This document shows, piece after piece, positions 15,887-23,642 of a stretch of 64,000 nucleotides of DNA. The DNA is taken from positions 1-64,000 of the forward strand of contig RAYF01000001.1 of assembly GCA_003611745.1 (NCBI GenBank), written 5' to 3'. The notes below the pieces were generated by a model. That model did no database searches and was not told the origin of the DNA. It saw only the letters and a list, made by a program, of their open reading frames with translations. Positions within the stretch are counted from its first letter, which is position 1; every line of letters begins with the position of its first letter. Made by a program: the position numbers and the translations under genes. The DNA comes from a bacterium D16-36 (GTDB taxonomy: Bacteria; Bacillota; Clostridia; Lachnospirales; Lachnospiraceae).

Positions 15887-16432
15887 ATGATGAACTTAAA
15901 AAAAGCGGTATGGAAAAAGGTATTGATGGTTACTTTGGCTTTTGTGGTAACTATTATTAGTTTTATTGGGGGTGCAGAGGGGATTCAGGCTGCTTCCAAA
16001 AAGGGTGGTGGTCAAACGGATAAGATTACTGCCGCGCAGGCAGATAAAATGGCATTGGCACTGACCGATAAAATATGGGTATGGGATTGGGTAGCTTTTT
16101 TTGTTCCGTATATGTCGGATGATGGTGTAAAAAGTATTATTCCGGCTTCCAAGAAATCTGAATGGGCTGGTTCCGTGGACTATACGACTGGGAAAAAATT
16201 AAAGTTTACCAAAAAGCAGGTTAAGGCGGCAAGGAAAAGGAAGTCAAAAAAGAAACTTACACGTAAGGATATTGACAGCCATGCATTGATGATTATGGAA
16301 TCTAACGGGGATTGGGACTGTGTTTCTTTTATGCTGCCGTATATGAATAATAAAGGGATTCGGAAAGTTGTGCGGTGTTATAATAAAAAGCATGGTGGAG
16401 ATGAAAAAAGGGCTACGGATTATTATAATTGA
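15887..16432 (+). CDS. Secreted lysine-rich protein with an internal repeat, function unknown
   Basis: About 181 residues from ATG 15887 (AAAGG nine bases upstream; GTG 15854 is an alternative). A signal peptide is clear: basic MMNLKKAVWKK, hydrophobic VLMVTLAFVVTIISFIGG, then likely cleavage near IQAAS. The mature part holds two related segments of about 32 residues, VWDWVAFFVPYMSDDGVKSI and GDWDCVSFMLPYMNNKGIRK, separated by a very basic linker (KKQVKAARKRKSKKKLTRK). The shared pattern is W-x-(W/C)-V-(A/S)-F-x-x-P-Y-M-x-x-x-G-(V/I)-(K/R). Possibly a cell-wall-binding exported protein; not recognised. Confidence 0.7.
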   Translation: MMNLKKAVWKKVLMVTLAFVVTIISFIGGAEGIQAASKKGGGQTDKITAAQADKMALALTDKIWVWDWVAFFVPYMSDDGVKSIIPASKKSEWAGSVDYTTGKKLKFTKKQVKAARKRKSKKKLTRKDIDSHALMIMESNGDWDCVSFMLPYMNNKGIRKVVRCYNKKHGGDEKRATDYYN

Positions 16433-16523
16433 TGAAAGATAAAAAATAAAGTTGACAGAAGCTTTTATGGCAAGTAAAATGGAAAAGGTTTTCAGATTGC
16501 TAGAGCGCGTATGAAAATTATTT

Positions 16524-16632
16524 TATATATTAGGAAAGTTCTCGGTGTGTGGTGGTGTACCAACAATAAATGCAAAGAACTTTAGTTCTTTAGCATTTTT
16601 GCTAGGGCACAAGCGAAGTCTGTGCCCTTTTT
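16524..16632 (+). repeat. Modular terminator repeat, copy A (~109 bp)
   Basis: The order is TATATTAGGAAAGTTCTCGG, a GGTGGTG/CACC-type stem, AACAATAAATGC, the hairpin GCAAAGAACTTTAGTTCTTT plus AGC, ATTTTTGCTA, then the terminator GGGCACAAGCGAAGTCTGTG plus CCC and T-tract. It is nearly identical to copies at 42354 and 48664. Confidence 0.9.
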
Positions 16633-16740
16633 ATGCAAGATGTGTTTTCTGCTTTGTGGGAATGATTTTCAAATATGCTCTGGGGAAAGGGTTAAGCTTC
16701 TGGTGTTCTGTGCAGAACATTAAAACTTTTAGGAATAGAT

Positions 16741-17709
16741 ATGGGTTATTGGAAAAGAATTTTTGCCTGCCTGTTATCTGTCCTCATCATGTTTTGCCTG
16801 CCTGGTTGTGGTATGGCAGAAGAAAAAAAGGATGATGGCAGGCTGAAGGTTGTTGCAACTGTTTTTGCAGAATATGATTTTTTAAGAAATATTGCGGGGG
16901 ATGCGGTTAATCTTAGCATGCTTATGATGCCTGGCGCAGATTTGCATGCATTTGATCCGACACCGAAGGATATTATGGAGGTACAGGAGGCGGATTTATT
17001 TGTTACAGTTGGCGGGGAGTCGGATGCATGGTCGGAAAAAATTATAGATTCCATAGATAGTAATAAGCTGCAGACTGTCCGTTTGATGGATTGTGTGGAT
17101 CATGTTGTCGAGGAAGAGCTTGTGGAAGGCATGGAAGCAGAGGATGACGAGGAAGGGCATGAGGGGCATGGGGAGGAGAAAGAATTTGATGAGCATGTCT
17201 GGACATCCCCCAAAAATGCAGTTCAGATTGTGGAAAAACTGAGGGATAAGTTATGCCGGATGGATGAAGCAAATGCGGAACTTTATCAGGACAATGCGAA
17301 GTCTTATATTAAAAAATTGCAGAAGTTAGACGAGGCATTTACAGAATTGGTGCAAAATGCAAAACGCAGGGAAATTATTGTGGCAGACCGGTTTCCGTTC
17401 CGGTATTTTGCAGATGCATATGGGCTTAAATATTATGCGGCTTTTCCGGGGTGTTCCACCCAGACAGGGGCGAGCGTGGAGACGATTGCATTTTTAATCC
17501 GTAAGGCGAAAGAAGATGATATCCCGGTTGTTTTTCATATGGAAATGTCCAGTGAGGCAATGTGTAATACCATTTGCGATGAAGCTGGAGCCAAAAAGGC
17601 ACAGCTCAATGCTGTCCATAATATCAGCAGGCAGGATTTTAACAAGGGTATTGGCTATCTGGAATTGATGAAGGAGAATATAGAAGTTTTGAAAGAGGCA
17701 CTGTATTAA
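16741..17709 (+). CDS. Metal ABC transporter substrate-binding lipoprotein (ZnuA/TroA type)
   Basis: Captures Zn or Mn outside the membrane for an ABC importer. A lipoprotein signal is clear (basic MGYWKR, hydrophobic core, lipobox CLPGC at 18-22). The SBP_bac_9 fold shows VVATVFAEYDFLRNIAGD, MMPGADLHAFDPTPKDI (metal His), a His/Glu/Asp-rich loop (HEGHGEEKEFDEHVWTSPKNA), ADRFPFRYFADAYGL and FHMEMSSEAMCNTICDEAGA. The His-rich loop is typical of zinc binders. Neither the permease nor the ATPase gene is adjacent, so it works with components encoded elsewhere. The ribosome site is modest (TAGGAATAG). Confidence 0.9.
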   Translation: MGYWKRIFACLLSVLIMFCLPGCGMAEEKKDDGRLKVVATVFAEYDFLRNIAGDAVNLSMLMMPGADLHAFDPTPKDIMEVQEADLFVTVGGESDAWSEKIIDSIDSNKLQTVRLMDCVDHVVEEELVEGMEAEDDEEGHEGHGEEKEFDEHVWTSPKNAVQIVEKLRDKLCRMDEANAELYQDNAKSYIKKLQKLDEAFTELVQNAKRREIIVADRFPFRYFADAYGLKYYAAFPGCSTQTGASVETIAFLIRKAKEDDIPVVFHMEMSSEAMCNTICDEAGAKKAQLNAVHNISRQDFNKGIGYLELMKENIEVLKEALY

Positions 17710-17726
17710 CACAGTGCTTCTTTTTT
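17698..17726 (+). terminator. Terminator overlapping the lipoprotein gene end
   Basis: GCACTGT (17698-17704, including the last codons) pairs with ACAGTGC (17711-17717), then TTCTTTTTT. Confidence 0.75.
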
Positions 17727-18180
17727 CGAAATCTTGATATTATACTATATATAAGGTTTGAAAAAACTATTTGTCTGCAAATGTCGAATAATGTTGAATG
17801 GCGTCGGAATATAGGTTTTAGAACTAGTTTGTTGCGTTGACAGTGCTTGAAAATTGTATTAATATTATAAATATAGTATAAAAATTATTAAAATTAAAAG
17901 AGAGGGGGAAAGAACGAAAAAAACTATTATGTTACTATTTCAACTCTGAATTTGGCTTTTTCGAGGAAAAATTGGCAGGTTCTGGCTCTAAGCTGTACAG
18001 TTAAAAGAAAGTCAAGTTGCAGTAGAATATCATCAGGGTAATATATATCGAAAATAGTATATATTCCATTTAGATGAGAAAATGAGAGAGATTACAATGC
18101 TCGGAAAAGCAATAAATAGAGTATTAGAAAAATAACTATAATTTTAATTTTTATATTATAAAAAAACAGGAAGGAGCGGT
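17727..18180 (+). promoter_or_regulatory. AT-rich leader region of the protease gene
   Basis: This gap holds a likely promoter, TTGACA (17837-17842) with 17-bp spacer and TAATAT (17860-17865). A strong ribosome-site-like AGAGGGGG near 17900 precedes a broken frame reading KKTIMLLFQL then stop, possibly a decayed signal peptide. A 17-codon frame (18082-18135, MREITMLGKAINRVLEK) has no ribosome site. Nothing else is evident. Confidence 0.4.
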
Positions 18181-18762
18181 ATGCATATGAAAGGTAAAAA
18201 GATTATATTGTCACTATTAATAATTGTAGCAATGACGTTTTCGGTTTTATCAGACATTAATGCAACAGAGGCTGGAGCTACACCTGCTTCAAAAAATTTA
18301 AATATTACACGATATCAGCAGGTCAAAACGAATTGGTGTTGGGCAGCAGCAGCCCAGATGATTGGAAAATACTTGGGAAGCTCGAAAACACAATATCAGA
18401 TTAGTACGAAGGTAAAAGGGAATTCAACGAATAATTCTGCGGCTAGTGATAGCGAAGTAGTATCGGGAATTCGGTATGCAGTTGGCAATTCCTATGATTG
18501 TTATTATGTAGGCCCCAAATTATATGGAGATCTTGAAGTTCTTTTGGGAGATTTGGAAATCCCGCAGGGGATAGGAATGCAGTGGAACGGAGGTGGAGGG
18601 CATGTTGTTGTTGTGGAGGGATATACAAATGACCGCCGACTTAGGTTAGTTGACCCGGCTAATAATTGTAGTAAAGGAAAGTATTATTATACAGCATTAG
18701 TGAATGGAACTACAATACAATCAGGTGATGGTTATTATACACAGACTTATGTAGTAGAATGA
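18181..18762 (+). CDS. Secreted papain-like cysteine protease (AvrRpt2/C70-like)
   Basis: A signal peptide (MKGKKIILSLLIIVAMTFS) leads into a ~165-residue mature domain. The active-site motif QVKTNWCWAAAAQMIG carries the oxyanion glutamine and nucleophile cysteine; GGGGHVVVVEGYTNDRRL carries the histidine and LVDPAN the third position. This matches the papain-like AvrRpt2/C39-like group found in secreted bacterial proteases. The start is ATG 18181 or 18187, both near AAGGAG (18171-18176). AT-rich surroundings and flanking mobile debris suggest accessory DNA. Substrate unknown; the following gene also encodes an exported protein. Confidence 0.85.
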   Translation: MHMKGKKIILSLLIIVAMTFSVLSDINATEAGATPASKNLNITRYQQVKTNWCWAAAAQMIGKYLGSSKTQYQISTKVKGNSTNNSAASDSEVVSGIRYAVGNSYDCYYVGPKLYGDLEVLLGDLEIPQGIGMQWNGGGGHVVVVEGYTNDRRLRLVDPANNCSKGKYYYTALVNGTTIQSGDGYYTQTYVVE

Positions 18763-18871
18763 TAAAAATGAAAGACTTAGGAATTTATTTCCAACTGTTT
18801 ATTTATGTCTTCTTAGGTTTAAGAAGGTAGTTTTTTCTAGAATATCAAAATTGAGAAAGGTGGGGATGGTT

Positions 18872-19759
18872 ATGAAAAAAATAGTGGCACTGATAATAAG
18901 TGGTATTTTGTTGCTGCAGCTATGTACGTTTGCCAAAGCCGAGAGTGTAAAAGACATTCCGGTTGAGAAAGGGGATATTTTATGTGAAAGTGTGGACTTT
19001 GAGGAGATTAAGAAGCTTGAAAGTGAGATGCTTAATGGATTAGAAGATATGTGTGACTGGTTAGAAAAGCCATCCGATTTTCCGAAGAAGATGGATTTTT
19101 CAAATGCTGTAAAAATTTATGTTGATACGGGAATTCAAAATTTGGGTACAGATAAGGAGACAGAGATTATGAAAAATCTGGCGCTGAGTAATTATGTCTG
19201 GGTTATTCATATGAAGATTGGGGGAGAAAATGTTTCTGTTACCGTGGCGAGAGGAAAACCGTTGAATGAAGAGAGGGCATCTGTACTGACAGCGGAAGAT
19301 AGGGAAGAGATAGCGAATCAAGAGGGGAAATGGATGATTAGTGAATGGGCTACTGGCGTCGCAGAACCATTTTTGTCCCAGATTCAGGATAATCAGGATA
19401 TAGTGAAATCGTGTGACCGTACTGTATTGATTGGAGGCGTGCCTGGGCTTCGTCAGCCTGCGGTACTCGGCTTTCAGGATGGAAAGGCCGTTGGCTGGAT
19501 GACATTGGGGTATGACTATCCTATTCTGGAAGAGATGTCCAATGCCAGAAGTGCATCAAAAGGATTGTATGATTTTGATGCTGTGATGGAAGCATCACAG
19601 GAGTACGCTAATTCTATTGATAATACTTCAGGGGGCGGTGGAACAATAGTAGAGAAAGAGCTGCCGGTCAGCATTTATATTGTGGCAGCACCGGTAGCTG
19701 TAATTTCTATTTTTGTAGGAATTATTGTTCTCAGGGAAAAAAGAAAAAGAAGAGAATGA
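18872..19759 (+). CDS. Exported membrane-anchored protein of unknown function
   Basis: About 295 residues from ATG 18872 (AAAGGTGGGG six bases upstream). A signal peptide (MKKIVALIISGILLLQLCTFAKA) is followed by a ~245-residue extracellular domain rich in acidic residues, a Gly-rich hinge (TSGGGGTIVEKE), one membrane helix (IYIVAAPVAVISIFVGIIVL) and a basic tail KRKRRE. This is the type I topology of a surface-anchored protein. No family is recognised. It lies 110 bp after the papain-like protease on the same strand and could be its partner or substrate, which is inference from position. Confidence 0.75.
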   Translation: MKKIVALIISGILLLQLCTFAKAESVKDIPVEKGDILCESVDFEEIKKLESEMLNGLEDMCDWLEKPSDFPKKMDFSNAVKIYVDTGIQNLGTDKETEIMKNLALSNYVWVIHMKIGGENVSVTVARGKPLNEERASVLTAEDREEIANQEGKWMISEWATGVAEPFLSQIQDNQDIVKSCDRTVLIGGVPGLRQPAVLGFQDGKAVGWMTLGYDYPILEEMSNARSASKGLYDFDAVMEASQEYANSIDNTSGGGGTIVEKELPVSIYIVAAPVAVISIFVGIIVLREKRKRRE

Positions 19760-19801
19760 GTGAAATCACATGTAAATTGTAAAAAGCCACGGAGAAACAA
19801 T

Positions 19802-19818
19802 AAGTGCCAGTGGCACTT
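19802..19818 (+). terminator. Short terminator-like hairpin
   Basis: AAGTGCCAGTGGCACTT is a near-perfect palindrome 43 bp after the surface-protein stop codon. The T-tract is weak. Confidence 0.45.
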
Positions 19819-19968
19819 TAAATTGAAATTGTTAGTCCTCTCATTTGAGAGTATTTAATAATTGTTACAGGTTATCATAAAAAATACCGTCAACCCTTGG
19901 AAATACTAAATAGATGCAGAGGACAGTTTGGATGTATAACTAAATCAAAGCACTTAGAATTTTTGTCA

Positions 19969-20096
19969 AAGATAAGGTTCTTTCACATGTTTGGATATTT
20001 TGTCAAATTCCTATTTTGTAGAAGTGTTGAATTTTCTACAAAACCTGAAACGTTGGTAGAAACGACATATCCTAAGTTGAGAAAGAACCTTATCTT
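19969..20096. mobile_element. 128-bp MITE-like element with 16-bp terminal inverted repeats
   Basis: AAGATAAGGTTCTTTC (19969-19984) is repeated exactly inverted at 20081-20096. Inside, TTTTGTAGAA and TTCTACAAAA form a second inverted repeat. An open frame across it (19897-20103) has no ribosome site and is not taken as coding. Only one copy is in the window. Confidence 0.6.
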
Positions 20097-20120
20097 ATTG
20101 TAAAGTGTTAATTTGTTTTG

Positions 20121-20579
20121 CTAATCTCTGTTGCTTTTTATCGTTTCCTTTTCTGTAATATTTTTAGCCTCTATCAAAGAGATAATAAAAGATACCATAA
20201 AAATTGCCATATCACTGGCATGAACGCTATCTATAGAATAGTCCACCAACGAATAACATATCATGCTACACAGTGTATTCAAAATGATATATAGCACTCT
20301 GGCTTGCCGCAGGTTGATTTTTTGAAATTCTACCAAAAGCACTTTGGGTAATGTCTCTGTAATTAAATCAATCGGAAATGATAATATTGAAACAACCACA
20401 AAAAATAGGAAAATACTTCCTACAGAATGATACTCAAATCCAAAAAAACGCATAATAACTCCACAAAAGGAAAAAACTAGTAAAAAAACTCCGGCAATTA
20501 TACCAACAATGAAAGTAATTGCCAGTATTCTTGCTATACTATCGGCAAAATATTTTTCAAATATTTTTTTCATAAGCAA
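20121..20579 (-). CDS. Membrane protein, YrvL-like
   Basis: A 152-residue protein with four hydrophobic segments: ILAITFIVGIIAGVFLLVFSF (about 18-38), VGSIFLFFVVVSILSFPID (about 52-70), YIILNTLCSMICYSLVD (about 96-112) and MAIFMVSFIISLI (about 123-135). Size, topology and the GFEYHSVGSIFLFF segment recall the YrvL regulatory family of Firmicutes; I hold this loosely. Start codon ATG 20579 with GAAGGAATTGC upstream (second ATG two codons on). Transcribed alone in an AT-rich accessory stretch between two palindromic elements. Confidence 0.6.
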   Translation of the reverse strand: MLMKKIFEKYFADSIARILAITFIVGIIAGVFLLVFSFCGVIMRFFGFEYHSVGSIFLFFVVVSILSFPIDLITETLPKVLLVEFQKINLRQARVLYIILNTLCSMICYSLVDYSIDSVHASDMAIFMVSFIISLIEAKNITEKETIKSNRD

Positions 20580-20679
20580 TTCCTTCTTTCAGATATGGGT
20601 TATAAAAACAACTTTATTAAGTTATAAACAATAGTATAACTTGATGGAATCCATATTTCAATAGCTATCGTATGGGGGC

Positions 20680-20856
20680 CACGGAAATCAATTTTCAGTA
20701 TATATTCCTTACTGCCCCTCTTAATTTGTCACTATTTACAGACGGTTGTTTTCTAAACGATAACATGGAGTTACCGTTAAATAAATATCGTCTGTAAATA
20801 GCGACATATTGATTTGGGGCAGTAATGAATATATATACTGAAAATTGATTTCCGTG
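20680..20856. mobile_element. 177-bp palindromic MITE-like element
   Basis: CACGGAAATCAATTTTCAGT (20680-20699) is mirrored by ACTGAAAATTGATTTCCGTG (20837-20856). Pairing continues inward through TATATATTC, ACTGCCCC, a partly matched stretch, and ACAGACG/CGTCTGT, so the arms are about 65-80 bp with a few mismatches. No coding capacity. A half-copy resembling the right arm lies at 46116-46149. Confidence 0.75.
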
Positions 20857-21007
20857 TATGGACTGCTTGTCCTCTACGCTTTGGGTACTCGTATCAGAAA
20901 AATGTACCTCGACTAAGTAGGTCGTCGTATCAATCTTCTTTTGCAGACAGGGTGTTAACGCCCTGTGGTGTTGGTCTGAATGTTATTGCCCATTATTCCT
21001 TAATGGC

Positions 21008-21046
21008 AAAAAATAGAGCATATAGATTTCAGTTCCTATATGCTCT
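21008..21046 (-). terminator. Terminator of the PD-(D/E)XK nuclease gene
   Basis: AGAGCATATAG (21015-21025) pairs with CTATATGCTCT (21036-21046); on the minus strand six U follow. Confidence 0.8.
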
Positions 21047-21085
21047 AACGCTGTTACTATATTTGATTTTGATTGATACGATTGA

Positions 21086-21907
21086 TTACGCTAACTGCAT
21101 AACTCTCATTTCAATTTCTCTTAGTTCATCAAGTGATAATAGAGGAACGCACTCCGCAATTTCTTCAAGCGTCATTTTTCCTTTTTTTATCAATCTTTCT
21201 GCGGTTTCTTTTGCACTTTTTAACTCTGCCTTTTGTGCCGCTTCATTCCTCATATCTTCCATAATTTTACACATAGCCGCAACTCCTTTCTCATCTTGCT
21301 TAAAATATCTTGCTTTTTTAGCAAGTGCTTCATAATTCATATCATCGGGATTGGTGCATGAAAAATCGTGCATCAGTTTTCCGATTTCATCGTTGCCCCT
21401 GTATTTCCCATTAACATATATAATATGCGAGCCGTCACCAAACAATTCTTTTCCCTCGTTGGTTTCCAAATACCGCTGTATGTGATATATAGCTTGATTT
21501 TTTTCCATAACATCATTTTCTGTAATAAAAATAACATAACTGTCGGGAATATCTTCCGTATCATCTCCAGGTTTTAATATATGTGCGTCCAATAGACTGC
21601 TGTTGTGCCTTGCCCTCTTTGCACCTGCACCTGTGTCCGAACGTTGAATTTCTACATCAAACTCCTTTTTAGTGCTGTCAATCGCATGAACGTCTAATAT
21701 AGCAGAACGTCTCTGCAGGTTCTTTAACGGTTCCTGTGTCCTAATCGATTTGATTTTTATATCTTCTTGCCCTAAAACAATCCGTAGTATCAGTTCCACA
21801 CCCTCAAAATTATCTGCAAGGCAGACAGTCATAAAATCATCGTCCATATATCGGAGTGCTTTCAGACGTTCTAAGTCCTGCCTATGTGTCTGCTCGGTTG
21901 TACTCAA
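21086..21907 (-). CDS. PD-(D/E)XK nuclease family protein (Rpn/transposase-associated)
   Basis: A 273-residue member of the family annotated as PD-(D/E)XK nuclease family transposase or Rpn-like nuclease, which cut DNA and are often multicopy. Landmarks are MDDDFMTVCLADNFEGVELILRIVLG, RRSAILDVHAIDSTKKEFDVEIQR (Asp, then Glu-x-Gln of the nuclease core) and RARHNSSLLDAHIL, followed by DSYVIFITENDV. The C-terminus has the usual helical tail (ERLIKKGKMTLEEIAECVPLLSLDELREIE). The start is TTG 21907 behind GAAGGTGATA. Its own terminator and flanking palindromes fit a mobile or recently gained gene. Confidence 0.88.
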   Translation of the reverse strand: MSTTEQTHRQDLERLKALRYMDDDFMTVCLADNFEGVELILRIVLGQEDIKIKSIRTQEPLKNLQRRSAILDVHAIDSTKKEFDVEIQRSDTGAGAKRARHNSSLLDAHILKPGDDTEDIPDSYVIFITENDVMEKNQAIYHIQRYLETNEGKELFGDGSHIIYVNGKYRGNDEIGKLMHDFSCTNPDDMNYEALAKKARYFKQDEKGVAAMCKIMEDMRNEAAQKAELKSAKETAERLIKKGKMTLEEIAECVPLLSLDELREIEMRVMQLA

Positions 21908-22290
21908 AATATCACCTTCTTTCGCTATTTTTATTATACATCAGAGAATATCTTTTGAAAATTGAATTTTTCGAGAAATTTTTCTATCTCAATTCTTCCT
22001 CCTTCCCCTTGATCCTGTTTTGTTGTCTGTTATGTTGTCGCCCCTCGTTCTTTCTGTGCTGAATGTGTATGCCTATATGACCGATACCTAAAAGAAGCGT
22101 TGCTATTAACATACATACAACTTTTCCATACATTCCCAACATGAAAAAAGCAATAACTGGCAGAGTTCGCTTCCAGATTGCAACTGGTTATAAAAACTTT
22201 TACCTAATTTTTACCTTGTTTAGAGAATGCTGTATAATAATCTTCAAAAGAAGTGTTGAAATAAAAATACAAATTTTTGAAATAAAAGTA
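21908..22290. other. Intergenic region without a clear gene
   Basis: AT-rich. A 52-codon minus-strand frame (21984-22142; MLGMYGKVVCMLIATLLLGI...) has one membrane segment but no ribosome site. A plus-strand frame at 22141-22359 runs over the sugar-operon promoter and is not coding. No further structure seen. Confidence 0.4.
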
Positions 22291-22319
22291 TTGACAAAGG
22301 GAGAAAATGTTAATATAAT
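22291..22319 (+). promoter_or_regulatory. Promoter of the sugar/polyol operon
   Basis: Perfect TTGACA (22291-22296), 17-bp spacer, perfect TATAAT (22314-22319), 59 bp before the dehydrogenase gene. Confidence 0.85.
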
Positions 22320-22359
22320 AGTTATAGATTTTGAAACAACAATAAAAATGTTAAAATAA
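22304..22359. promoter_or_regulatory. Candidate DeoR operator repeats
   Basis: AAAATGTTAATATAAT (about 22304-22319) and AAAATGTTAAAATAA (22345-22359) are direct repeats. The first overlaps the -10 box and the second lies in the leader, a layout suited to the DeoR repressor encoded by the operon. Inference from position and repetition. Confidence 0.4.
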
Positions 22360-22377
22360 AAGAAAGGGGACTTTAAA

Positions 22378-23640
22378 ATGAAAACAAGAGCAGTGAGACT
22401 TCACGGAGCAAATGACTTAAGGATGGATGAGTTTGAGTTGCCAGAGATTAAGGATGATGAAATTCTGGTTAAGGTGGTTTCTGACAGCATCTGCATGTCA
22501 ACCTACAAATGTGCCATTCTTGGAACGGAACACAAACGTGTACATGATGATGTGGCTGAGCATCCGGCAATTATGGGGCATGAGTTTGCGGGCGATATCG
22601 TAAAGGTCGGGGCAGCCCATCAGGACAAATTTAAGCCGGGAATGAAATTTACGCTGCAGCCGGCATTAAACTACAAGGGGACGATGTGGAGCCCGGGATA
22701 TTCTTATGAATTTTTCGGCGGTGACTGTACATACTGCGTGATTCCTGCGGAGGTAATGGAACTTGGATGCCTGTTAGAGTACAAGGGGCGCGCTTATTAT
22801 GAGGCTTCCCTTGCGGAGCCGATGTCATGCAGCATCGGGGCATTTAATGCTGCATATCATACAAAAATGGGGGTTTACCATCATGATATGGGCATAAAGG
22901 AGGGTGGCAAACTGGCTATTATGGCAGGAGCCGGCCCGATGGGGTTAGGTGCCCTGACGTATGCGCTCCACAGGGATGTCAGACCTTCCATGGTTGTTGT
23001 AACGGATGTAAATGAGGATAGGCTGAAGCGCGCGGAGGAACTTTTCCCGGTGGAGGAAGCCAAAGCAGATGGGATTGACCTCCGGTTTGTCAACACTGGT
23101 GAGATGGAGGATCCGGTAAAGGGGCTGCGTGAGATAACTGGCGGTACGGGGTTTGATGATGTATTCTGCTATGCCCCGGTTGCTGCAGTGGTAGAGCAGA
23201 GCAGTGCAGTGCTTGGCAGGGACGGCTGCCTGAATTTCTTTGCAGGGCCTACAGATAACCAGTTCAGCGCAAAGATGAATTTCTATGATGTACATTATAA
23301 TTCTACACATGTTATGGGGACGACCGGCGGGAATACGGCTGATATGATTGAGTCATTGGAGCTGACGGCGGCAAAACGCATCAATCCTGCCGTGATGGTA
23401 ACACATGTAGGCGGGTTGGATGCAGCGGCGGAGACAACGCTGAACCTTCCGAAGATTCCGGGCGGTAAAAAGCTGATTTATACACATCTGAATATGCCGC
23501 TTACTGCGCTGGAGGACTTCCGTGCAAAAGGGGCGGAAGATGAGAGGTTTATCGGCCTGGCGGATATTCTGGATGAAAATAAGGGGCTGTGGTGCCCGGA
23601 TGCAGAAGAATACCTGTTGAAACACTTTGTGGAGAATTAA
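22378..23640 (+). CDS. Zinc-binding alcohol dehydrogenase, L-sorbose-1-phosphate reductase-like
   Basis: A 420-residue medium-chain dehydrogenase. The N-terminal catalytic part has DSICMSTYKCA (first zinc ligand region), GHEFAGDIVKVG and LAEPMSCSIGAF; the Rossmann part has MAGAGPMGLGALTYAL and VVVTDVNEDRLKRAEELF. The length and the C-terminal HLNMPLTALEDFRAKG recall sorbose-1-phosphate reductases and related sugar-phosphate dehydrogenases, which interconvert a ketose phosphate and a hexitol phosphate. It heads the operon and its stop is two bases before the DeoR start. With a mannitol-type PTS downstream, its substrate is probably a phosphorylated hexitol or ketose. Confidence 0.85.
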   Translation: MKTRAVRLHGANDLRMDEFELPEIKDDEILVKVVSDSICMSTYKCAILGTEHKRVHDDVAEHPAIMGHEFAGDIVKVGAAHQDKFKPGMKFTLQPALNYKGTMWSPGYSYEFFGGDCTYCVIPAEVMELGCLLEYKGRAYYEASLAEPMSCSIGAFNAAYHTKMGVYHHDMGIKEGGKLAIMAGAGPMGLGALTYALHRDVRPSMVVVTDVNEDRLKRAEELFPVEEAKADGIDLRFVNTGEMEDPVKGLREITGGTGFDDVFCYAPVAAVVEQSSAVLGRDGCLNFFAGPTDNQFSAKMNFYDVHYNSTHVMGTTGGNTADMIESLELTAAKRINPAVMVTHVGGLDAAAETTLNLPKIPGGKKLIYTHLNMPLTALEDFRAKGAEDERFIGLADILDENKGLWCPDAEEYLLKHFVEN

Positions 23641-23642
23641 TT

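Noticed and set aside
16545-16835. 96-codon plus-strand frame
   Set aside because: It lies over the modular repeat and the start of the metal-binding lipoprotein gene in another frame.
19897-20103. 68-codon plus-strand frame
   Set aside because: It crosses the 128-bp inverted-repeat element and has no ribosome site.
21984-22142. 52-codon minus-strand frame with a membrane segment
   Set aside because: No ribosome site and no conserved feature; kept only as a remote possibility.
22141-22359. 72-codon plus-strand frame before the sugar operon
   Set aside because: It reads through the perfect promoter at 22291-22319 and has no ribosome site.
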